The notes under the pieces: generated by a model
What the model saw: only the letters and a program-made list of their open reading frames with translations
Told to the model about the DNA's origin: nothing
Database searches by the model: none
Shown: positions 6,675-15,561 of the stretch, in pieces
Layout: every line of letters starts with the position of its first letter
How positions within the stretch are numbered: position 1 is the first letter of the stretch
Source of the DNA: JAWLBM01 sp041687675
GTDB taxonomy: Bacteria; Pseudomonadota; Alphaproteobacteria; Rhizobiales; Pleomorphomonadaceae
Direction: 5' to 3'
DNA length: 43,951 nucleotides
NCBI GenBank assembly: GCA_041687675.1
Contig: JAWLBM010000040.1
Span: 1 to 43,951 of the forward strand
Translations under genes and position numbers: made by a program

Positions 6675-9401
6675 CTACCTGGCGCCGATACGCCAGGCGA
6701 TCCGCTTCTCCAGCTCGACGAGCAGCAGCATGGCGATGCCGGCGCCGATCACCACGGCGCCCTCGAGGAGCGACACCGGGCGGGTGCCGAACACCGCCTG
6801 CAGCGGCCAGAAGTAGGTGAAGGCGAGCTGGGCCACGATCACGATCGCGACGCCGGTGAGCACCGCCCGGGTGCCGAGCGCGGCCCTCAGCGTCAGCGAG
6901 GTGCCGTGCACCATGCGCACGCTGAAGAGATAGAAGATCTCCATCACCACGATGGTGTTGACAACCAGCGTCCGCGCGGTCTCGAGGTCGGCGCCGCGGG
7001 CGGTGGCCCAGGCGTAGATGCCGAAGGCGCCAGCCACCATCAGCAGCGAGACATACAGGATCCGCCAGACCAGCCGCCGCGACAGCAGGCCCTCGCTCGC
7101 CCTGCGGGCCGGCCGGCGCATGGCGTCCGGCTCGGTCGGCTCGAAGGCGAGGGTCAGGCCGAGTGCGACGGCGGTCACCATGTTGATCCAGAGGATCTGC
7201 ACCGGGGTCACCGGCAGCGTCAGCCCGAACAGGATGGCGAGGATGATGGTGAAGGCCTCGCCGCCGTTCGTGGGCAGCGTCCAGGCGATCACCTTGGTCA
7301 GGTTGTCGTAGACGGTCCTGCCCTCGCGCACGGCGGCGACGATGGAGGCGAAGTTGTCGTCGGCGAGCACCATCTCGCTCGCCTGCTTCGCGGCCTCGGT
7401 GCCCTTGCCGCCCATGGCGACGCCGACGTCCGCGCGCTTCAGGGCCGGCGCGTCGTTCACCCCGTCGCCGGTCATGGCGATGATCGAGCCGTCCGACTGC
7501 AGCGCCTCGACGAGGCGGAGCTTGTGCTCCGGGCTGGTGCGGGCGAACACGACGGCCTCGCGGGCGGTGCGGGTGAAGGCCTCGCCTTCGAAGGCGTCGA
7601 GGTCCTGGCCCGTCACGGTGACCGGGTCGTCGGCGATGCCGAGCTGGCGGGCGATGGCGCGGGCGGTGGCGGCATGGTCGCCGGTGATCATCTTGACCCG
7701 GATGCCGGCGGCCCGGCACTCCGCCACGGCGGCCGTCGCCTCCTCGCGCGGCGGGTCGATGAGGCCGACGAGCCCGAGCAGGACGAGGCCGTGGGAGACG
7801 TCGGCCTCGTCCACCCGGTCGGCCCCGTCGGGCAGCGAGCCCCGGGCAAGGGCCAGGACCCGCTCGCCGTCCGCGGCCAGCTGCTCGATGGCCCGGATCC
7901 AGCGGGCGGTATCGACGGGCTCGACCCCGCTGGCGGACGCCACCCGGTCGCACATGGCGAGCACCCGCTCCGGCGCGCCCTTGACGTAGACCACGCGCGA
8001 TCCGTCGTCGCGGCCGTGCAGGGTCGCCATGTAGCGGTGGCGGGCATCGAAGGGGATCTCGTCGAGGCGCGGGGCGCCCCGGTGCACGGCGACCGGATCG
8101 CGACCCGCCTTCATGGCGAGGGCGATCAGCGCCCCCTCCATCGGGTCCCCGGCCACCCGCCAGGCGTCATCGACCCGGTCGATGCGGCTGTCGTTACAGA
8201 GGACGGCCGCGAGGGTGAGATCGCCGACCGCCGGGTCCGCCGCCGCATCGACGGGCTCGCCGCCCGCCGTCAGCCGGCCCTCCGGGGCATAGCCGCCCCC
8301 CTCGACCTCGATCGCGCGGTCCGCCGTCACCACGCTGCGCACGGTCATCTCGTTGCGGGTGAGGGTGCCGGTCTTGTCCGAGCAGATCACCGAGACGGAG
8401 CCGAGCGTCTCCACCGCCGGCAGCCGCCGGACGATGGCGTTGCGCCGGGCCATGCGGCGGACGCCGATGGCGAGGGTGATCGTCATCACCGCCGGCAGTC
8501 CCTCCGGGATGGCCGACACGACGAGGCCGACGATCACCATGAAGGCGGCGGGAAAGGTGTAGTCCTGCACCCAGACGGCGTAGGCGAACACGGGCAGCGA
8601 CACCGCCAGGATGACGACGGTGATCTGCCGGGCGAAGCGGTCCATCTGCCGCACCAGCGGCGTCGTCAGCCGCTCCACCTGGCCGATCATCGTGCTGATG
8701 CGGCCGAGCTCGGTCCCGGCGCCGGTCGCCACCACCACTCCGGCGCCCTGGCCCGCGGCCACCATCGTGCCGGAGAAGGCCATCGAGGTGCGGTCGCCGA
8801 GCGAAGCTTCGTCCGCGACCGGGGCGGTGGACTTGTCGACCGGCACGGATTCGCCGGTCAGCACCGCCTCCTCCAGCCGCAGGCTCCTGGCCTTGACGAG
8901 CCGGACGTCGGCCGGCACCCGGTCGCCGGCCTCGAGCAGGACCACGTCGCCGGGAACCACCTCCTCGGCGGCGACCGAGGCGCGGCGGCCGTTGCGGAGC
9001 ACGGTCGCGTGGGGGTCGATCATCGCCCGGATCGCCTCCAGCGCCCGCTCGGCGCGCCCCTCCTGGATGAAGCCGATGATCGCGTTGACCACCACCACGG
9101 CGGCGATCACCAGGGCGTCGACCACCTCGCCGATCGCCGCGGCGATCACGCCGGCGGCCATCAGCACGTAGATGAGCAGGCTGTCGAACTGGGCGAGCAG
9201 GCGGGCGAGGGTGGTGCGCCCTTTCCCTTGCGGCAGACGGTTCGGACCATGTTCGGCCAGCCGCGCGGCGGCCTCGGCGGGGGTGAGGCCGCCGGGACCG
9301 GAGCCGAACTCATCCAGCACGGCGGGGGCGGGAAGGGCGTGCCAAGGCGACGGTCGCCCCGCCCCGGCGGGTCCGGTCTTGTCTGCGGTCGGAGACGTCA
9401 T
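6675..9401 (-). CDS. Type II P-type cation-transporting ATPase
   Basis: A 908-residue pump with an N-terminal cation-ATPase domain (about 20-90), the actuator loop (LTGES at 181-185), the M4 motif PEGLP (299-303), the phosphorylation site DKTGTLT (342-348), the hinge TGDGVND (644-650) and six C-terminal membrane segments. It follows the Ca2+-ATPase/SERCA plan, keeping the M4 glutamate and the M5 N712xxE715. In M6 the SERCA motif NxxTD is NMVTA (740-744), so one main calcium-binding Asp is missing and the ion is uncertain. No heavy-metal-binding N-terminus or CPx motif is present. The ATG at 9401 lacks a clear Shine-Dalgarno sequence. A small palindrome (GGGTT-GGT-AACCC, 9442..9454) lies upstream and could be an operator. 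Confidence 0.88.
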   Translation of the reverse strand: MTSPTADKTGPAGAGRPSPWHALPAPAVLDEFGSGPGGLTPAEAAARLAEHGPNRLPQGKGRTTLARLLAQFDSLLIYVLMAAGVIAAAIGEVVDALVIAAVVVVNAIIGFIQEGRAERALEAIRAMIDPHATVLRNGRRASVAAEEVVPGDVVLLEAGDRVPADVRLVKARSLRLEEAVLTGESVPVDKSTAPVADEASLGDRTSMAFSGTMVAAGQGAGVVVATGAGTELGRISTMIGQVERLTTPLVRQMDRFARQITVVILAVSLPVFAYAVWVQDYTFPAAFMVIVGLVVSAIPEGLPAVMTITLAIGVRRMARRNAIVRRLPAVETLGSVSVICSDKTGTLTRNEMTVRSVVTADRAIEVEGGGYAPEGRLTAGGEPVDAAADPAVGDLTLAAVLCNDSRIDRVDDAWRVAGDPMEGALIALAMKAGRDPVAVHRGAPRLDEIPFDARHRYMATLHGRDDGSRVVYVKGAPERVLAMCDRVASASGVEPVDTARWIRAIEQLAADGERVLALARGSLPDGADRVDEADVSHGLVLLGLVGLIDPPREEATAAVAECRAAGIRVKMITGDHAATARAIARQLGIADDPVTVTGQDLDAFEGEAFTRTAREAVVFARTSPEHKLRLVEALQSDGSIIAMTGDGVNDAPALKRADVGVAMGGKGTEAAKQASEMVLADDNFASIVAAVREGRTVYDNLTKVIAWTLPTNGGEAFTIILAILFGLTLPVTPVQILWINMVTAVALGLTLAFEPTEPDAMRRPARRASEGLLSRRLVWRILYVSLLMVAGAFGIYAWATARGADLETARTLVVNTIVVMEIFYLFSVRMVHGTSLTLRAALGTRAVLTGVAIVIVAQLAFTYFWPLQAVFGTRPVSLLEGAVVIGAGIAMLLLVELEKRIAWRIGAR

Positions 9402-9481
9402 CGGGTCAACACTATCAGGCCCGTTGCGGGTGGGAAGCCCCGGGTTGGTAACCCTTAGGGAGGCTATCCGCTCCGCGGCGG

Positions 9482-9507
9482 GCCGCCTTGAGCGGGGTCA
9501 AGGCGGC
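9482..9507 (-). terminator. 10-bp perfect inverted repeat downstream of the SDR gene
   Basis: GCCGCCTTGA at 9482..9491 pairs perfectly with TCAAGGCGGC at 9498..9507. It is about 90 bases past the SDR stop in the leftward direction and about 80 before the ATPase start. It fits the end of the fusion-regulator/SDR transcript, but without a T-run an operator for the ATPase is also possible. Confidence 0.35.
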
Positions 9508-9594
9508 TGGCCGGGGCTTCAGATGACGAATGTCTCGCGCGTCTCGTCGGGGTGGCCGCCGCGGCGGCGGTCGCGCCGCCCGCAGCCGTCCGGC

Positions 9595-10401
9595 TCACTG
9601 CATCACCATGCCGCCGTCGATCATGATCAGCTGGCCGGTCATGTAGTCGGACTCCGGGCTCGCCAGGAAGGCGGCGGTGCCGACCACGTCCTCCGGATAG
9701 GAGTAGCGCTTCATCAGGATCATGTTCTTCGCCAGCTGGTCCATCGACTCGCCGGGGTTCTCGAACTTGCCGATCGAGACCAGGTCCTTGTCGAGCTGCT
9801 CCCAGAGCTCGGTGCGCACGACGCCGGGGCCGTAGCCGTTGACCGTGATGTTGTGGCCCACCAGCGCCTTCGCCCCGCCGTTGATCAGCGCCAGCACCGC
9901 GTGCTTGGAGGCCGAGTAGGGCACCACGTCGTCGAAGGCCTGGCGGGACAGGATCGAGCCGACATTGATGATCTTGTAGGGGCCATTCTCCTTGCCCTGG
10001 GCGATCATCTGCCGCGCCGCCTCCTGCATGCCGAGCAGCACGCCGAGCGCGTTCACCCGCATGATCGTGTTCCAGTTCTCCTCGGTCACGTCGAGGAACA
10101 TCAGCGGCTTGTTGATGCCGGCGTTGTTCAGCATGACGTTGAGGGAGCCGAAGGCCTCCGCGGTCGCGCTGACCGCGGCGGCGTGGTCCTCGCGCCGGGT
10201 GACGTCGAGCTTCACCGCGATGGCGCGGCCGTTGCCCCGGTCGTTGATGCGGCCGGCCACGGCCTCGGCGCCCTCGAGGTTGATGTCGCCGAGGCAGACG
10301 TTCGCCCCTTGTGCGGCGAAATATTCGCCGATCGCCGCTCCCATGCCCTGGGCGCCGCCCGTGATGAGAACGTTCTTTCCTGCCAGCCGCTTGGGGTCCA
10401 T
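9595..10401 (-). CDS. SDR family dehydrogenase, polyol/sugar dehydrogenase-like
   Basis: A 268-residue classical short-chain dehydrogenase: Rossmann motif TGGAQGMG (14-21), NNAG (92-95), catalytic Ser149, Tyr162 and Lys166 (YSASK), and the C-terminal LIMIDGG. The sequence around VNGYGPGVVRTELWEQLDKDL is typical of sorbitol/galactitol and butanediol dehydrogenases, so oxidation of a sugar alcohol or keto reduction with NAD is likely. The substrate is inferred. It starts 12 bases after the fusion-regulator gene stop, with GAGGAGACG before the ATG, so the two form an operon. The divergent sugar transporter suggests that it processes the imported compound. Confidence 0.85.
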   Translation of the reverse strand: MDPKRLAGKNVLITGGAQGMGAAIGEYFAAQGANVCLGDINLEGAEAVAGRINDRGNGRAIAVKLDVTRREDHAAAVSATAEAFGSLNVMLNNAGINKPLMFLDVTEENWNTIMRVNALGVLLGMQEAARQMIAQGKENGPYKIINVGSILSRQAFDDVVPYSASKHAVLALINGGAKALVGHNITVNGYGPGVVRTELWEQLDKDLVSIGKFENPGESMDQLAKNMILMKRYSYPEDVVGTAAFLASPESDYMTGQLIMIDGGMVMQ

Positions 10402-10413
10402 CGTCTCCTCCTG

Positions 10414-12246
10414 TCAGTGGTCGCGTGTTCTTGCCCGGATGGCGGCATCGGCGCGCGCCTGCGCCTGCCGGAGGGCCTCGCGCGGCGTGACGATGCCGCG
10501 CAGCATGTCGTGGAATTCCTCGCCGCAGATGGCGATGACGTCGGAGATCTCCGGCACCGGCGGCCGCGGCCAGAACTGCAGCTCGTCGCGCCAGGACATG
10601 GCGTCCACGGCCTCGAAGATGGTGCTGAGCCGGCGAACCTCCGGGTCCGAGCCGACGGAGTACCGCGGCGCCGTGCGGCTGCCGTTCTCGACGTAGAGCT
10701 TCTGCGCCGCCGGCGAGGTGAAGGCGATGAGGGCCTCGACCGCGTCCGGCACCCGCTCCGCGGGAAGGTTCGCCGGGATGCCGAGGACATAGCCGCCGAC
10801 CGGCGCGATCGGCGCCCCGCCGGGCCCGGCGGGATGCGGCAGGTAGCCGGTCTGGTTCCAGGCCGGCGAGGTCGGGTCCAGCTCGAAATAGGGGGCGAGC
10901 AGCGTGTAGCCGTAGGCCATGGCGACGCTGCCGGCCGCGTAGGGCCGCACCCGCTCGTACCATGCCATCGACAGGATGTCCGGCGGCGAGAAGCGCAACA
11001 GCGCCATCAGGTATTCCGCCGCCTCGCGGCCCTTCGCGGTGTCGATGGTCGGCCGCGGGGTGCCCTGGGCGAGGTGGTCGGCGTCGAAGCCGCCGGCGAT
11101 CTCCGGCATGTCGAACACCGGCTGGCCGAAGTCGGCGAGGGTCATGATCACGGTGTGGCCGAGGGCGGTGCCGCGCGCGGCGTTCCAGGCAATGCCGTAG
11201 CGGCCGTGCCGCGGCTCGTGCAGCGCCTCGGCGGCCTTCAGCACCGCCCCGGTGGTGCGCGGCGGCTCGAGGCCCGCCTCGGCGAAGAGGTCGCGGCGGT
11301 AGAAGAACAGCTCCGGCGTGGTCTGGCTCGGCACCCCGTAGGGCCGCCCGCCCCAGTGGGCGGCGCGCCAGCCGGCGGTGTGGAAGTCGGCCGGGTCGAG
11401 GCGCTCGATGTCCATCACCTCGTCGAGCGGGCGGAGCACCCCGCTCTCGACGAACTCGCCGATCCAGGGCAGGTCCACGGCGATGATGTCGTAGCGGCTC
11501 GCCTTGCGCTGGGCGTTCTTCAGCGCCTCCTCGCGCAGCCGGTCGATCGAGAAGGCGCGCTGGTGGATGGCGGTCCCCACCACCTGCTCGAAGTGGCGCT
11601 TCAGCGCATCCATCACCATGAAGGTGGGATCGCCGTGGACGAGGATCCGCACCCCGCCCGGGAGCGTCAGCGGCTCGTGCAGGACCTGCAGCGGCGGGAT
11701 CGACCGGGCGGCGAGGTATGAGCCGCCGAAGTAGTAGTCGCGCGCGGTCTCCTCGGCGGTCTCGCCGGAAAAGTTCAATCTGGCGAGGCGCTCCACCCGG
11801 CCGCAGAACTGCGACCAGTGCTCGATCATCTCCGCGCTCGGGTGCAGGGTGAAGGTCTTGCCGGAGCGGGTGCGCGGGCGCTGCTCGACCATCCCGGCGT
11901 CGATCATCTCGCGAAGGCGGCGGACCGCGGTGGCGTAGGGCACGCCAGCCGCGCCCACCAGCGAGGAGGGCGTCACGCTCCGCGCCTCGAGGTGGCAGCG
12001 GATGAGGTGCTTGGCCATCCGGAAGTAGGGATCGGGCGAGGACAGCTCGAAGGTGGTCTCAAGCTCGGTGGCGAAGTCGTCGAGGAAGGACAAGATCTCC
12101 AGCATCCGCGCGCCGGGAGGGTGACCGCGCGCGGCGTCCGGGGGACCGGGCCTTGCGGTCTGCCCCAGCTTCGCCGTGCGCGTGGCGAGCCCCTCCATCA
12201 TCGACACCAGCTTCCCGTCCGAAGTGAACCCGCGAGGACCCGTCAT
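10414..12246 (-). CDS. Winged-helix DNA-binding domain fused to an ABC solute-binding protein domain (putative sugar-responsive regulator)
   Basis: A 610-residue protein with no signal peptide. Residues about 70-145 read as a MarR-like winged helix (PSSLVGAAGVPYATAVRRLREMIDAG, then MVEQRPRTRSGKTFTL). Residues about 195-590 are a type 1 extracellular solute-binding protein of the UgpB/CUT1 kind: GGVRILVHGDP, RYDIIAVDLPWIGEF, PYGVPSQTTPELFFYRRDLF, AAGSVAMAYGY and the hinge-end PVGGYVLGIP. Such a domain is normally periplasmic. Attached to a DNA-binding head and lacking an export signal, it should act in the cytoplasm as a ligand sensor. It is divergent from a CUT2 transporter and co-operonic with an SDR, so control of both is inferred. 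Start at 12246: GAAGGAG lies seven bases upstream. Confidence 0.8.
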   Translation of the reverse strand: MTGPRGFTSDGKLVSMMEGLATRTAKLGQTARPGPPDAARGHPPGARMLEILSFLDDFATELETTFELSSPDPYFRMAKHLIRCHLEARSVTPSSLVGAAGVPYATAVRRLREMIDAGMVEQRPRTRSGKTFTLHPSAEMIEHWSQFCGRVERLARLNFSGETAEETARDYYFGGSYLAARSIPPLQVLHEPLTLPGGVRILVHGDPTFMVMDALKRHFEQVVGTAIHQRAFSIDRLREEALKNAQRKASRYDIIAVDLPWIGEFVESGVLRPLDEVMDIERLDPADFHTAGWRAAHWGGRPYGVPSQTTPELFFYRRDLFAEAGLEPPRTTGAVLKAAEALHEPRHGRYGIAWNAARGTALGHTVIMTLADFGQPVFDMPEIAGGFDADHLAQGTPRPTIDTAKGREAAEYLMALLRFSPPDILSMAWYERVRPYAAGSVAMAYGYTLLAPYFELDPTSPAWNQTGYLPHPAGPGGAPIAPVGGYVLGIPANLPAERVPDAVEALIAFTSPAAQKLYVENGSRTAPRYSVGSDPEVRRLSTIFEAVDAMSWRDELQFWPRPPVPEISDVIAICGEEFHDMLRGIVTPREALRQAQARADAAIRARTRDH

Positions 12247-12469
12247 GCGTCCGCTCCTTCAAAAGCTGTCCAATCCGAGGATTCCGGGACACGGCCAAAA
12301 AGTTCAGAATGGATTTCATAATATCCGATTTGAGCGAAAATGGGCTGCCGCGGCGGGATTCGCGGCGCATGCTTTGCCGGTGAGTTCGAAGCCGCGTGCC
12401 CATCCGGTCGGCGACCGGGGCCAGGAGGAGGCAAGGGGCGGCGGCGCACACCGGGAGGAGAGATCGAAG
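12247..12469. promoter_or_regulatory. Divergent control region between the fusion regulator and the sugar transporter
   Basis: This 223-base spacer holds both promoters. I see a perfect palindrome AATCC-GA-GGATT at 12272..12283 and an imperfect one, GGATTTCATAATATCC, at 12311..12326. The second contains CATAAT (rightward) and TATTAT (leftward), both good -10 matches, so a regulator bound there would cover both promoters. No convincing -35 boxes were found. These are candidate operators for the adjacent fusion regulator. Confidence 0.4.
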
Positions 12470-13420
12470 ATGACTTCAGGCCTCAAGACGACCCTGGCCG
12501 CCGCCACGGCGACCGCCGCCCTGACGCTCGCCGGCGCCGCCGCCGCCGAGCAGGTCCGCATCGGCATCACCCAGAACAATGTCGGCGTGGACAGCTACCA
12601 GACCACCTACGAGAAGGCCTTCATGGAGGCCGCCGAGGCCGATCCGAACGTCGAGGCCATCGTGCTCGACGCCGGCGGCGACGTGGCGCGCCAGATCGCC
12701 CAGATCCAGGACCTGATCCAGCAGCAGGTCGACGCCATCATCGTCTGGCCGACCAACGGCAAGGCGGTGGTGCCGGCGGTGCGCCAGGCCAAGCAGGCCG
12801 GCATTCCGGTGATCATCACCAATTCGAACATCGCCGAGGAGGGCTTCGAGTTCATCGCCTCCTTCTCCGGCCCGGACAACATCACCCAGGGCGCCTACTC
12901 GGCCGAGCTGATGTGCGACGCGCTCGGCGGCCAGGGGCAGATCGTCCAGATCTCCGGCCAGCCCGGCTACACCACCGCCATCGAGCGGCAGAAGGGCTTC
13001 GAGGACCGATTCGCCGAGGTCTGCCCGGACGTCGAGATCCTCGAGACCCAGCCCGGCGACTGGAACCGCGAAAAGGCCCAGCGGGTGATGGAGGCCTTCC
13101 TGGTCAAGTACGACGACATCGACGGCGTCTACTCCGGCGACGACAACATGGGCGTCGGCGCCCTCAACGCCGCCAAGGCGGCGAACCGCGCCGGCGACAT
13201 CATCTTCGTCGGCGCCACCAACTTCGCCGTCGGCTACGAGGCGATGGAGCGGGGGGAGTACTACGGCTCGATCTACCAGTCCCCGGTGGACGACGCCAAG
13301 AACGCGCTCGCCACGGCGGTCGCCGTGGTCAAGGGCGAAGAGGTCCCCTTCCTCAACTACTTCGACACGCCGAAGATCACCCGGGAGAACATGAAGGAGT
13401 TCTCCAAGCCGGTGTTCTGA
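12470..13420 (+). CDS. CUT2-type sugar ABC transporter, periplasmic binding protein
   Basis: A 316-residue RbsB-like (Peripla_BP_4) protein. Residues 1-26 are a signal peptide (TAALTLAGAAAA, cut before EQVRIGI). The two lobes carry the usual segments: IAQIQDLIQQQVDAIIVWPT, KQAGIPVIITNSNI, and IDGVYSGDDNMGVGALNAAK near residue 220. It captures a sugar or polyol in the periplasm and delivers it to the two permeases encoded downstream. The ligand cannot be read from the sequence. The start at 12470 has GGAGGAGAGATCGA upstream; a longer in-frame extension to 12176 would lack an N-terminal signal. It is the first gene of a four-gene transporter operon divergent from the fusion regulator. Confidence 0.9.
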   Translation: MTSGLKTTLAAATATAALTLAGAAAAEQVRIGITQNNVGVDSYQTTYEKAFMEAAEADPNVEAIVLDAGGDVARQIAQIQDLIQQQVDAIIVWPTNGKAVVPAVRQAKQAGIPVIITNSNIAEEGFEFIASFSGPDNITQGAYSAELMCDALGGQGQIVQISGQPGYTTAIERQKGFEDRFAEVCPDVEILETQPGDWNREKAQRVMEAFLVKYDDIDGVYSGDDNMGVGALNAAKAANRAGDIIFVGATNFAVGYEAMERGEYYGSIYQSPVDDAKNALATAVAVVKGEEVPFLNYFDTPKITRENMKEFSKPVF

Positions 13421-13576
13421 CCGGACGCCGGACACCCGGCGGCGGGTCCGCCGCCGGGAGCCGCCGCAGGCCGCCGGAGCAGGGCGGACGGCGGCGACAG
13501 GGGCCGGGGGGCTCCGCCGCCGCGCCCGCGACGGCGGGGCCATCGACGCATGGACGACCTGGGAGGAGACGAGGGC

Positions 13577-14563
13577 ATGGAATCCGCCGCCACGGCCGGC
13601 CGCCTCAACGGCGTCGGCTCGATCCTGGCGCGACAGGGCATCCTGATCGCGTTCGTGCTGTTCATGGTCGGCTTCGCCGCCTTCTCGGACCGCTTCCTGT
13701 CGCCGGAGAACGTGACGGCCGTGGTCCGCCAGGCGGCGATCATCGGCGTGATGGCGATCGGCGTCACCGTGGTGGTGATCTCCGGCAACCTCGACCTCTC
13801 GGTCGGCTCGATGCTCTCCTTCGCCACCGTGCTGGTGGTGGACCTGCACGACCAGATCGGCCCCGGCCCGGCGATCCTGGTGATGTTCCTGGCGACGCTG
13901 GTGCTCGGCGCCGCCAACGGCTTCCTGGTCGGCGTGCTCAGGCTCAACTCGCTGATCGTCACCCTCGGCATGCTCTCGGCGATCCAGGGGCTGACCCTCA
14001 TCTACACCGGCGGGCAGAACGTCGACATCGCCGACCAGGAGAGCACCTGGTTCGCCATCTTCGGCCGCGGCCACATCCTCGGGGTCGCAACGCCGATCCT
14101 GATGTTCCTCGGCCTTGCGGCGCTGATGCACGTGGTCCTCTCCTCCACCCCCTACGGGCGACGGGTCTACGCCGTCGGCGGCAATCCGACCGCGGCGGTA
14201 TTCTCGGGGATCCGCCGCTCGCGGGTGGTGTTCTCGACCTACCTGATCTCTGCCTTCGCCACCGGCTGCGCCGCCCTCATCCTCGGCAGCCGGGTGATGG
14301 GCTCGCAGAACAACGTCGGCCAGGGGTACGAGCTCCTCGTGCTCGCCGGCGTCATCCTCGGCGGCACCTCGCTGCTCGGCGGCTCGGGCAACGTCCTGAA
14401 GACGGTGGTCGGCGTGCTGATCCTCGGCTTCATCCAGAACGGACTGCTGCTGCTGGGCTTTGCCTACTACGTCCAGTGGCTGGTCACCTGGGTCGTCATC
14501 ATCCTCGCCGTCTGGCTCGACATCGCAGCCAAGCGCGGCCGCCTCCTGTCACCGATCGCCTGA
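13577..14563 (+). CDS. CUT2-type sugar ABC transporter permease 1
   Basis: A 328-residue RbsC-family permease with about eight to ten membrane segments. Signatures are VVVISGNLDLSVGSMLSF near residue 70, NSLIVTLGMLSAIQG, YAVGGNPTAAVFSGI near residue 200 and ILGGTSLLGGSGNV near residue 260. The start at 13577 is chosen for GGAGGAGAC six bases upstream; an in-frame ATG at 13550 lacks such a site. About 155 bases separate it from the binding-protein gene, enough for a processing site or attenuator, though I see no clear hairpin. It likely pairs with permease 2 as a heterodimer. Confidence 0.92.
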   Translation: MESAATAGRLNGVGSILARQGILIAFVLFMVGFAAFSDRFLSPENVTAVVRQAAIIGVMAIGVTVVVISGNLDLSVGSMLSFATVLVVDLHDQIGPGPAILVMFLATLVLGAANGFLVGVLRLNSLIVTLGMLSAIQGLTLIYTGGQNVDIADQESTWFAIFGRGHILGVATPILMFLGLAALMHVVLSSTPYGRRVYAVGGNPTAAVFSGIRRSRVVFSTYLISAFATGCAALILGSRVMGSQNNVGQGYELLVLAGVILGGTSLLGGSGNVLKTVVGVLILGFIQNGLLLLGFAYYVQWLVTWVVIILAVWLDIAAKRGRLLSPIA

Positions 14564-14574
14564 AGGAGAGCCCG

Positions 14575-15561
14575 ATGCGCGCCGCCCTGCCCGCCCCCCT
14601 TCGCTGGCTGACCAGCAACCCGATCTGGGGGTTCGTCGCCCTCGTCTTCGTCTTCTTCAGCGTCACCACCGACCATTTCTTCGACGTCGGCAACGTCTCC
14701 AACATCCTCCTCCAGACCTCGACCATCGGCCTCATCGCCCTTGGCATGACGCTGGTGATGATCAACGGCAACATCGACCTCTCGGTCGGCGCCACCGTGG
14801 CGCTTGCGGCGAGCCTCGCCGTCGACATCCAGGGCTGGCCGGTGTTCGCCGACTGGGGCAACTGGGCGCTGGCCCCGGCCGTGATTTCCGGGCTGCTCGC
14901 CGGCGTCGCGGTCGGCGCGCTCAACGGGCTCATCGTCTGGAAGACCGGCGTGGACGCCTTCATCGTCACCCTCGGCGCGATGATCGGCGTGCGCGGCATC
15001 GTCTTCATCTACACCGGGGAGCAGTCCTTCTACGCGATGAACTTCGCCTATTCGGACTTCGGCGCCTCCTCGGTCGGGCCGCTGCCGACGCTCGCCGCCC
15101 TGTTCCTCGTCGCGGCCGTGCTCGTCCACATCCTGCTGTCCCGCACCGTCCACGGCCGCAACACCTACGCCGTCGGCGGCAACCGCGAGGCGGCCGTGAA
15201 CGCCGGCATCCGCGTCGGCCCGCACATGCTGGTCAACTTCATGATCGTCGGCTTCTTCGCCGCGCTCGCCGGCGTCGCCCTCTCCACCCAGATGGGCGCC
15301 TCGACGCCGAACCTCGGGCGCGAGTACGAGCTCTGGACGATCACCGCCGTCGTGCTCGGCGGCACCAAGCTCGCCGGCGGCTCCGGCACCATCGTCGGCA
15401 CGGTCGGCGGGGTGCTCGCCATCGGCATCCTGCGCAACGGCATGAACCTGATGCAGGTCCCCGCCTTCTACGTGCTCGTCATCCTCGGCCTCATCCTGAT
15501 CGCCGTGCTGTTCCTCGACAAGCAGCTGAACCGGCGCGGCGCCGAGGAGCTGCGCACATGA
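14575..15561 (+). CDS. CUT2-type sugar ABC transporter permease 2
   Basis: A 328-residue RbsC-family permease, clearly a paralogue of permease 1: LVMINGNIDLSVGATVAL, DAFIVTLGAMIGVRG, YAVGGNREAAVNAGI and VLGGTKLAGGSGTI. Two distinct permeases served by one ATPase recall the rhamnose and YtfT/YjfF (galactofuranose) systems rather than ribose, which uses a homodimer. AAGGAGAG precedes the ATG, and only 11 bases separate it from permease 1. Its stop overlaps the ATPase start (ATGA), so the two are translationally coupled. Confidence 0.92.
   Translation: MRAALPAPLRWLTSNPIWGFVALVFVFFSVTTDHFFDVGNVSNILLQTSTIGLIALGMTLVMINGNIDLSVGATVALAASLAVDIQGWPVFADWGNWALAPAVISGLLAGVAVGALNGLIVWKTGVDAFIVTLGAMIGVRGIVFIYTGEQSFYAMNFAYSDFGASSVGPLPTLAALFLVAAVLVHILLSRTVHGRNTYAVGGNREAAVNAGIRVGPHMLVNFMIVGFFAALAGVALSTQMGASTPNLGREYELWTITAVVLGGTKLAGGSGTIVGTVGGVLAIGILRNGMNLMQVPAFYVLVILGLILIAVLFLDKQLNRRGAEELRT

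Noticed and set aside
6906..9458. 850-codon frame opposite the P-type ATPase
   Set aside because: It has the His/Gly/Asp/Arg-rich composition of an antisense shadow and no recognisable domain, while the ATPase frame carries every P-type motif.
9172..11721. 849-codon rightward frame across the SDR and fusion-regulator genes
   Set aside because: Low-complexity antisense composition; both genes on the other strand have complete motifs and ribosome binding sites.
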